Of a stretch of DNA of 64,000 nt, positions 20,620 through 30,200 are shown one piece after another (position 1 is the first letter of the stretch; every line of letters begins with the position of its first letter). This DNA comes from Bradysia coprophila (lineage: Eukaryota > Arthropoda > Insecta > Diptera > Sciaridae), in contig NW_023503616.1 of assembly GCF_014529535.1 (NCBI RefSeq), forward strand, positions 5,566,584-5,630,583. Reading direction: 5' to 3'. Position numbers and translations under genes: made by a program. Under the pieces are notes generated by a model. It ran no database searches, had not been told where the DNA came from, and worked only from the letters and a program-made list of their open reading frames with translations.

Positions 20620-22050
20620 ATAACACCAATTTCACTTAGTCAATGGCGATAAGCTTTTAAGTACTTTTCCATATTCTTATCTCCCTCACTGAGGTTCGGT
20701 TGTCTGTCAATAAAAAAAGTACAAAATTTTGAATTTTTTAAATGTTTTTAATAGTGGCGACGGAGTTAGTGAAATTTAGACTAAATTCGTGTCAGCTGCT
20801 TTTCTGCTGGTCAACTCATACCAACAGAAATGTTTGTATACATACATATAAATTGTGTGTTACAACTAATGAAGTACAAGATTTACTTTTTGACGTGTAC
20901 TCTGTTGAAGATAAATAAATCTTTGTCAAAAATATTTTTAAATTATCACAAGAAAGAAATTAATTTCAACTCAAAAAATTAAAAAATTATCAGCCGACAA
21001 GTGAATAGGTGCGCAAAATGTCCTAAGTTTGTTCCTACGAGTCGAAGAGAATTTCCGAAAAGAGATGACATCTTCCACCAAATTCCTTAAATTCACTTTT
21101 GCATGTGAAAATGATTCTAAAATTATGAGGTGTGAAATGTGGCCATCACCTATGAAGTAAATAAAATGTTAACTCATAGCAAGTTCGCTGGCATTCAAAC
21201 GATTGCATAAAAAGGTGCATCTATTTTACCTATTATATGTATGAATAGATCTTCTAAATGATTATGGATGTGTAACATGCGAATTGTGACTGTTTTCGCT
21301 CATGATTTTATATCATTTATTTTACTCTATAAATATACCATTCGATAATCTAATTACAAAATCTTATCGAATATTTAAAAAAAAAATCTTTGCAGTAAAC
21401 GAGGTCTACGATTAGTGCATGATTACCACAATTTAGTTACCATCGAAGACGAAGAAAAAATAAATTGCAAATTAAACATTGCATTATGCTTGACAGATAA
21501 TAATGACTATTTCATTGAGAATATATACAGCGAAAGTGTTCGAATATTTTAAATTAATTTGCAGAATACATCAAATTTGTTAAGTACACATATCACTTAT
21601 AAAATATCCATCGTCTATACTCTCATATAATATGAGCCATACACTTAATTCAATTCGTTTACAGCATCATCGACCAACTTATACCATTTTTCAATGTAAC
21701 TAACATAGCGTCACGGCATTATGATGAAAAGTCGTACTAGCGATGAGGTGTATATGTGCCTTTTAATATAATATTGTTTGCATGGAATTATGTGCAGAAG
21801 ACATATGAGCTACAGATATGTAGAACTTGAATTATCTAAGCAGAAAAAAAAACCGAATAGATATTATGAAAAAGTAAATAATTAATATTTTGGACAAATA
21901 TTGACACAAATGTTAAAATAGTTAAGATATAGGCAAGATTTTAGTTTTTTTTTGGTATGGGGAGTTTAGCTGAAGAAGCTTTGCTCACTCAAGTTGGTTT
22001 AGTTTTTCGAATGATTTAATTTGTGTGCACAAGGATGACGTTTTTCCAAA
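20620..22050. other. Gene-free spacer
   Basis: AT-rich; no exon with flanking splice sites and a sensible frame was found. Confidence 0.4.
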
Positions 22051-22055
22051 ATTCG

Positions 22056-22063
22056 TATAAATA
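22056..22063 (+). promoter_or_regulatory. Candidate TATA box for cuticular gene C
   Basis: TATAAATA lies about 700 bp before the ATG of gene C. An acceptor (TTGTTCAG at 22749-22756) sits 5 bases before that ATG, so a non-coding first exon starting near 22085 and spliced to 22757 would link the two. The donor of that exon was not pinned down. Confidence 0.35.
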
Positions 22064-22761
22064 CCTGAATTGGCGTTATTTCGGAATTAGTAGGAAACAA
22101 GCCGAGCACAAATCTTTTTGGATTACATTTGGAATAAAACAAAAATACCAAACAAGTAGGTCAGTGAAACGGAAAGTGCATTTTGTGTGAAGTCCTTCAG
22201 TGGTTGCTACAGCCATTCGTGAGAAGATATTTATAAAACTCAAGACCTGATTTAAACAAGGATACTTTAACAAAATATCTGAATTATCTTTCCTTACTAT
22301 TTCTGAGTGATTTAAATTGTTTTAGTTTAACAATTTATTGTAGATCAATTATAACGACCTACAATTGAATTCCGCATTTGTGACATTATTAGCTAAGTGA
22401 GTTCATGTAGACCCCAAACTTCTCTTGCATATTTTTGAAGAAGAATGTACATGTGTTACTTTACGTTGCATCAGTGATTAAAAATTTATATTCACTAATC
22501 AGTTATACCCGCCCAACGCATTAAACGGTGTCCAGTGATTCGTACTGTAATCTCGAAAGAAAAATTAATTTAATCCAAATTTTAGTAAATTTGATTCAGA
22601 ATTCTTTACAATTGTTAGTCATCGTTGTCACTAACAAATAAATGCCTGTTTCTAATATACAGTACATCGACGAATCATTTTAATTTTATGAGAAATTGAT
22701 ACACAGTCCCTTATTACGTGTACACGCCAACTGACCTTCATTCTTTTTTTGTTCAGAAATC

Positions 22762-23402
22762 ATGTTGACCTTCGTAAGTGTATTAGTACTAGCTGTAATT
22801 GGCACGCAAGCAGCACCTCAATTCCAACCGGCTGAAGCAGCTCAACAACCAAATGTTCCATCGATCACAATTTTAAGTCAAACAGATGTAATTGGAGCTG
22901 ATGGAAGTTTTAATAACAGGTGCGCCCTGACTAATTGTTATTCGGTTGTGAAAGTTTAACTCAACGCTTTTTAACTATTTTAACTAGTTTCGAAGCATCG
23001 AATGGTATTAAGCAGCAAAACTCTGGTTTCCTCAAGAGAGTTTTAGTTCCACAAACTCGAGAAGATGGTACGGATACCGGTGAAAAGGTCGAAGGTGATA
23101 TTGTTGTGCAGACCGGATCTTACTCATTTACAGGTAAACGGTCGGAGTCTAAAAAGTCCATCGTGTTTCTTTAACGAACTTGGTTAACACAATGTTTCAA
23201 AATATCTATAGGAGATGATGGTGTAGTTTATACAATCACATATATTGCTGATGAAAATGGCTTCCAACCACAAGGAGAACATATTCCCACACCACCAGCT
23301 ATTCCAGCTCAAATATTAGATTCGCTGAAACTATCTGCAGAAGAAGCGTCACAACAGCAACAAAGTGGTGCAGGTGCTGTTGATCCGTCTCAAGCTGTTT
23401 AA
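22762..23402 (+). CDS. RR-1 cuticular protein C
   Basis: Secreted chitin-binding cuticle protein. Exons 22762-22919, 22988-23133 and 23212-23402 join in phase to 164 residues. The signal peptide is [20 protein letters not shown]. The RR-1 domain starts [19 protein letters not shown], has [19 protein letters not shown], and closes [20 protein letters not shown]. The tail is Gln-rich and ends AVDPSQAV. The insertion [20 protein letters not shown] lengthens the middle compared with gene A. A GTAAGT directly after MLTF looks like a donor, but reading through it gives the proper signal peptide. An alternative last exon is described separately. Confidence 0.88.
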
Positions 23403-23726
23403 ATAAATTACTAATTAATCAATTAAACTCTAAACTGCCACAAACTGTAATTACATATATACTTTTGCACACAAGAATAACAGAACCAACTCTAAACGTT
23501 TTTGATTACTATTTTTTTACTTACTTCTGGAACTTATCTCTTCCTATTTAAACGAAACACCAACAGATTAATGCGAAACACACAAACCACACTACACACA
23601 ACATCACAAAATGGCTTAAAATTTATGCATAACAGAATTGTATTTATTGTCGGTTGCATGAGCTGGGCGAATAATGAAGACAACCATTATTTTACTAAAA
23701 GTTTATCTTCCGTTTCCTTAATATAG

Positions 23727-23878
23727 CCAATTTAGGTGCTCCATTACAAGACATTCCCATTGAAAATCAAGATGGACCAGGTGACATAGTCATATTGGCA
23801 AATGAAAGTGAACAAGAATCAGCCGGTTTGGAAAGTCCTGCACCCGAAGCAATTGATCCTAACCTTCTAGAGGACTAG
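23727..23878 (+). CDS. Possible alternative last exon of cuticular gene C
   Basis: After a pyrimidine-rich tract ending in ATATAG, this stretch is open for 50 codons plus a two-base start: NLGAPLQDIPIENQDGPGD, then IVILANESEQESAGLESP and an acidic end APEAIDPNLLED. A donor inside exon 3 (GCAG/GTGCTG at 23374) leaves a one-base phase that fits exactly, replacing the last ten residues (GAVDPSQAV-like end) and giving 205 residues in total. Acidic, Pro-containing tails of this kind occur in RR-1 proteins. No competing gene explains the frame. Either isoform may be the main one. Confidence 0.5.
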
Positions 23879-24321
23879 ATGGTTGTCATATGTGTGTTGT
23901 TTAGTTGATATATGTTTCGTTGTTCTTTGCATATTTATTTCATTTTTTTATGAAAATATATAATTTTAAACCTAAGCCAACACCTAGTAACAAATTTTTA
24001 TATACCACAGCCGTTCAATGTTTTGTTGTTGTACTGTATTAATATCTCACAACAATTTTGCAGACTTCTTGCGGAAATACCAATGTGGCTTGGGCGTTAA
24101 TAGTAAATAATTTGTGATGGTTGGTTGGAAAATGATTATCTAATAATTTGAATACAAATCCGCTTATTAGGATGTAATGTATACAATGGAGTCATGTCTT
24201 TGACTTTTCCTGACGTTTACTTAACATTTTTGAACTGGCAAGCAGATCATAATAATAAAAACTAGCTGAATCTATTACTCCATATGTTCAAGGTGTTACC
24301 TAATGTTTGATAGAAAATCTT

Positions 24322-24392
24322 TTACGTGCTTTTGGTCTGTGAATGCAATTTTTTGAGTAAATTTTTCGCATTAACCGACCAGAAGCACGTTA
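24322..24392. repeat. Imperfect hairpin
   Basis: TACGTGCTTTTGGTCTGTGA and ACCGACCAGAAGCACGTTA-type arms face each other with a loop of about 20 bases. Confidence 0.6.
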
Positions 24393-24404
24393 AGCATTAT
24401 ACGT

Positions 24405-24490
24405 ACGAGGTTCCAAATTTTTATTTTGACGAGTAGGACGAGTGGGAATACATAACGTCCCCACCCGTCAAAATAAATATGTGGAACCGT
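24405..24490. repeat. Imperfect hairpin
   Basis: Arms GGTTCCAAATTTTTATTTTG and CAAAATAAATATGTGGAACC enclose a GACGAGTAGGACGAGTGGG-type centre. A TTTGACGAGTGGGAATAC motif of the same kind recurs at about 42643, suggesting a small family. Confidence 0.6.
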
Positions 24491-25676
24491 AATGTACTAT
24501 TACTTCGTTCCTTTTACCAAACGAAACCACATAAAACGAAGGCCATCGCTTATTTTAGTCGTTACAATCGATAATAGATACTTATTCAGAATATATATAT
24601 ACTTATGTAAGGCTTTCATTCAAAAGGAATGTGATCTCTTTTTATTAATACAGTCGTAGCCTTTACAAAAATCACTTTTAAGTTTAACCAACGAACTTCG
24701 TTATTACCTCTAGCCACCATTAATCGCATTGCCTCGCGCATCTGGGAATAACATTGAAAAGTTATATGCCAACACTTTTTGTGTGGCATCTCATAATGAT
24801 TTTTTTACATAAATCGAAAATAAATGAGATTCCGTAATTTCCATAAAACATTTTCTGTCAGTTCCTTCGCTTCCACACGACAAAACCATTACCGAAACCA
24901 ATATATTCAATTTCCTACATTACAAAACATAAATCGCGACAATACGAGACAATCATCTCTCCTAAAAAAACCACACACAATATAAACACATCGAGTTCAT
25001 TCGAATTCATCTAATTTGTTAGATAATAGTGTAATTTGAAATACAAAAAAAGAAATAACAAATTTAATCTTCCGAATCCGTTGAATGCCGATTTCGGACA
25101 CACTATAGATGTTATGTGAAGATGCAAATACGTCTCACTAATTTTTACTTTCTTTGTCAGCTATGAATATTTATGAACGAAATTTTTGTGGTTGCCTTTT
25201 TTCGTTAATTCACGACAGAAATGTTCACCATCAAGTGATTGATCATCTCCAACAGACAACAATTTCGAACTGTATTAATCAATTCTCATTTTTAACGATT
25301 TAATCGATTTATCTCATCTTTCGGTACGTGCATTGTTTTCCGCCCATCAGCCCATTTTTTAACGCAACATTTTACATTTTATTGAATTTATGTAACAGTT
25401 TTTAATGCGTTTCATGTGCTGTACAGAAAGACTCGTTCTTCGATCAGATGTTAAACTTTTATGCAAACATAATTCAGTTTAATATTCTCAAAGTTTTCTT
25501 TGGTAAGGCTGATGGCGACTTTTTCAGGTGTAGGACATATGAGAAGAAAGCCGAGTAAATAAATTAACAGAATAGATTAAGCCGTTACATCGTGATATGT
25601 TTGCCGTTTCCAAAATATTAAAATGTTGGGAGAGAATAGTAAAATTCGACAGGTTTTGGGTTTTGGGATTTTTTTT

Positions 25677-25821
25677 TTGTTGTAAATGATTACACACAAA
25701 ATTTGTTCAACAAATGAAAATCTAGATTTTCTATTTTAGTTTTTCTTGTCGCTGGCAAGATTCAGTAGATTTTCATTTGTTCAAAGGAATTCGTGTTGAA
25801 TCAATTACAAACCACAACAAC
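25677..25821. mobile_element. Foldback MITE
   Basis: Two arms of about 50 bp (TTGTTGTAAATGATTACACA with TTGTTCAACAAATGAAAATC on the left, matched in inverse on the right) around a loop of about 40 bases. No coding capacity. Target duplication not clear. Confidence 0.6.
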
Positions 25822-27009
25822 TCCCTATTAGAAAACATATCGAATTTCACTTTTCTCTCTGTGGACGTCCTGCAGTGCGTAAATATTGATTGAGTGTACA
25901 AAAGAGGAAGTGTATGTCAGACATTACTAGTTTATACTGAAAACTACCAAAGCGCCATATTCAGCTATAGAAAAATTGCTGACAAGTAAGATCTTGTTGA
26001 TAACTTGTGCTTAAAGTTCAATTTTGGGCATATGATGTCTTATCAACCCCGACTTCGCCTTGGGTTGATACTTTTCACATCTGTTGCGCAAAATTTTCAT
26101 TTATTTAGTAAAATAGCTTATTCGTATGAAGTTGACCTGTTTAGATTCAATATTAGCTAAGAAATGGAACTAATGGATGTTGGGGTAACTGTGCGTTCTA
26201 CTGACAATTTTGTACAGGACGCGGATCGATACATTCATTGGAGTTGTAATTTGTATCTATCAACTTTAAGAAAATGTAATTGCTCTCGTGCTCGAGGTAG
26301 CATAGCATCTACTACAGGGTAAATTTAAAACATGAAGTTAAGCTCGCAACCACCAATTTTTGTATCAATATAATTTGATAATGACGACCTTAGGGCTTTC
26401 AGTCATGCTACATTTTGTCTATTCTGTTGATTTCTCAAAAAGGAAAATTTGTTTCCACAAAGATTTATATTGACAAACAGAAAAACTGTGTGACTGACTT
26501 TTATGGCCCAAAATTTCGTAATTCGTTGGAAATGAACGAAAATTACAGATTGATTGAAATACGATCATTATCCAGTGGGTATTATAATATCGACCGAATT
26601 CCCAGAATAAGACTTTTACATTAATGAAAACCATTTTTAGTGCCCTAATTGGCATATAACATTTAAATTCGATTAATTTGCATCATTCAGAAATTCCATG
26701 TAAACTGGCGCTACAATAACATTTCAATAGCAAGCACAACAAAAAAAAACGCATTCAAATGAAAGTAAAAATAATAATGCTACTCAATGATCCATACATT
26801 TCAGCAAAGATCAATTTGAGAGACAACAAAAATGTTATACCTATGTAACGTGAAACTACAATACATTTGTATTATCCTCGACAATAAGAATAAACAAAAA
26901 GCCAAAACATCAATTTCCATTCAAGAAGAAATGAAATATTTGTTCCATATGTATGCACGCTCTATACTCTACACCCATCCACCAGATCCATGGCTGAACC
27001 ACACAGAGC

Positions 27010-27017
27010 ATATAAAT
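27010..27017 (+). promoter_or_regulatory. TATA box of cuticular gene D
   Basis: TATAAATA with a likely start site about 30 bases on, at the CTCATCTCACAGTC stretch near 27035-27045. This leaves a leader of about 190 bases before the ATG at 27233. Confidence 0.6.
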
Positions 27018-27232
27018 ACCCGCAATTTCCAGACTCATCTCACAGTCTTTGTAAAACTTTCTTTCAGAAAAGCCAAACAGAAAAAAAATCGAAAAAAAAG
27101 TTACTGAAAAATTCGTGTTAATAAATTATATTGAAGATTAGGTATATTGTGGTTGTGTTATTTAACAATAACTAGGCAAAAGTGAATTTTTATCGATATT
27201 ATTCGCATTAAGTCACAGATATATTATTCAAT

Positions 27233-30200
27233 ATGAAAGTTTTGGTAAGTGATAATCTTGTCTTTTCATAATGGTGGTGTGGTTGTACTCTAGTTGAATA
27301 CGATCATTACTAATATTTTATGTGGAATTGACTGAATGTAATTTGAAAATGTTACATACCCAGTGTGATGTTCAATTGGTTATAGACTTTAGGTTGGTTG
27401 CATAATCATTTAAATGCTAGTTTGTTATTATTGTGGCAGAATTTATGTATTTATATCATTGTATTTTGCTTAGTTATCGCATTTTACATTTGTTTTTCGT
27501 TTAATTTTAAATGCCAATTGCAATGGAAATTATACAAAATTGCACAATAATTATAAATATGATTTATGTACCATAGTTGGTTTTTAACCCAACGACAAAG
27601 AGTATATCGATCTGTGTTTCCCAGTGTTTGATGCAAAATCTTTTACTTCATTGCTCTTAACATTCATTCGTTGATACGAGGACACTAACTGGAGCTCATG
27701 ACTTATTTTAAACAATCGACAATTAAGGGATGAGCTACGACCTATTTTGTCTTAACGTGAAAAATATTTTAAATTTTATGAAGTAAAAGAATTTGGTTCA
27801 TCTTCTGAATGTACTTTGATCAGAAGATACGGCATATTTATGTAATAGTCATACTAATGACTAGGGTGGGTAGATTTTACCAACGTTAAAATCCACATCG
27901 AGCGGCTTGAGTAGCCTTTCGTTTTCGGACACCTTTGACTATCCCACGTGCATATGAAAATCACACAATTTTTAGTCATCCGTGGGATACTCAAACATGC
28001 GTAGAAACGAAAATGATGCCATAGTGTTTAGTTTCTTCCAGTTACACAAGCCATTAGATCTGTATTTTAAAGTTCGACCCGCCCTACTAATGACATACTT
28101 GCCGTATGAGTATTGTTGCCGTATTTATTTATTTTATTTATTTATTTTATTTATTTATTGATCAATAAACAGGCCTTTCGACCCAATAACATATTAATCA
28201 TTTACAAATACTAAACATAAGTTCTTTAAGAAAAATTGAAATCAAAATCCATTATCCATTCCAGTCACTACTGATCTAAGTCCATATTCATTCCGGTACT
28301 CATGACCGAACTCTTGAACGATCTAAACGAATCATCAAAGATATTACAACTGGAAAAGTACTTGTCGTGTTGATCTTGCATTCTATTTAGTGGTTCATTC
28401 TGTTCGGCATTACTTGAATATGTCGTTGTGTAGAAAATCGGTCTGCTCACCCCAAGATTCATTCTGGTTAATCTCCCATGGTTGTGAAACGTAATCAAAT
28501 GGTTCAAGGTCGTGTCCATGTGGCGGTGAATGATTTTGTAAAGGACGACTTCATCATTTATCAATCGTCTTCTCTTCAATGACATCGTGTTCAAATACAC
28601 TAGCCGTCCATCATATTCCGGTTTAGGCATATTGAATTTAAAGAAAAACATTCTCGTATACTTTCGCTGGACCCGTTCAACAACATCGATGTACTTTTTA
28701 TACATGGGATTCCATACCGCACTACAATAATCTAATCGGCTCCTCACCAAGGAATTGTACAACGTAGTTACACTTTCAGGCTTCTTAAAAAACTTACCAC
28801 ACCTGAAGATAAATCCGAGCATTTGGTACGCCTTCCTTGTCGTTACGCTGATGTGTTCGGCAAATGAAAGCTTGTTGTCGATGATGACTCCTAGATCACG
28901 TTTCGAGTTGACTCTGGGGATAATGTCATTACCAATCCTATACTGATATTCGAGTTTGTTCTTGTCGGCTTTGCGAGTGATTGACATCACGGCACATTTT
29001 TTAACATTGAGGCCCAGCTTATTTTCAGAACACCAAGCTTGCAGACGATCCATCTCCAATTGAAATACATAGCAGTCACCACTAGACACAATTTTCTTCA
29101 GCAGTTTTAAGTCATCAGCGAATGCGAACGTATTGCTAAGAGCTGAAAGTAGATCATTGACATATAGCAAGAATAAAAACGGTCCCAATATGGAACCTTG
29201 CGGTACACCTGAAGTCGGGGTGATGCGTCGAGATCTGCCACCACCAATTGCGACAAACTGCGACCGATCTGACAAATAGGATTCGAACCATTGAATCAAT
29301 GACTTGCTGAGTCCGAATTGCATCAGTTTCTTGAGAAGGCGACCGTGTAATATGCGGTCAAACGCTTTAGAAAAATCAGTATACAGTACGTCTACTTGAC
29401 CTCCGTTTGCCATTGATTTAGATACCGACGTGACAAATTCCAACAAATTAGACTGTGTTGACCTTTTTGAGAAAAATCCATGTTGAGAGCTGTGTATCTT
29501 ACCTTTAAGTCTTTCAAATAGCACATCAAAAACCAGCCTCTCAAAAACTTTGGATATCGCACATAGAATGGATACCGCTCTGTAATTGGTTACATCTTGT
29601 TTGTCGCCATCTTTAAATATAGGAGATATGAAACTTGATTTCCAGCGATTTGGAAATATACGTTCTTTAAGTGATTTATTGAACAAGATAGACAGTGGTA
29701 AAGCAAGTGACTCAGCTAAGTACTTGTAGAACATGACAGGAATTCCATCTGGACTCGAAGTTTTGTTCACATCAAACCTTTTAAGCACTTTCTGAACATC
29801 CGCAATCGAAAACGCCATGTCAACACTACCGTCCACATCAGTTGTGGATCTGTAGTCTAGATCGTTTTCATTTGAGTCATCGGTAGCAACATCGGTTTGA
29901 TACACTGTGGTGAAGAAATTAGCAAAAAGATCACAAATTGACATTCTGTCGCTGGCCACTTGATTACCGTATCTCATGCTGTTCATCAGAGAATTCGTCT
30001 TCCTTAACGATTTAGTAAATGAGAAAAAACACTTTGTGTTCGACTTAAGCTTAGACTCACAATCTTCAACATAGTTCGCAAAGCACTTCTTTATCTCCCC
30101 TTTGACTTGCTTCCTTAACCTCATAAACAAACTACGATTAGATTCGCTACCATCTCTATTCAATTTTACCTTAGCATTCGCCTTCTTCTTTATGAGCTTT

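Larger units (their letters stand above)
23900..27005. other. Spacer with several foldback repeats
   Basis: No gene seen. It contains hairpins at 24322-24392 and 24405-24490 and a foldback element at 25677-25821, listed separately. Otherwise AT-rich. Confidence 0.4.

Noticed and set aside
22774-22779. GTAAGT right after MLTF in gene C as a first-exon donor
   Set aside because: Reading through it gives the complete signal peptide [16 protein letters not shown], while splicing there would remove it.
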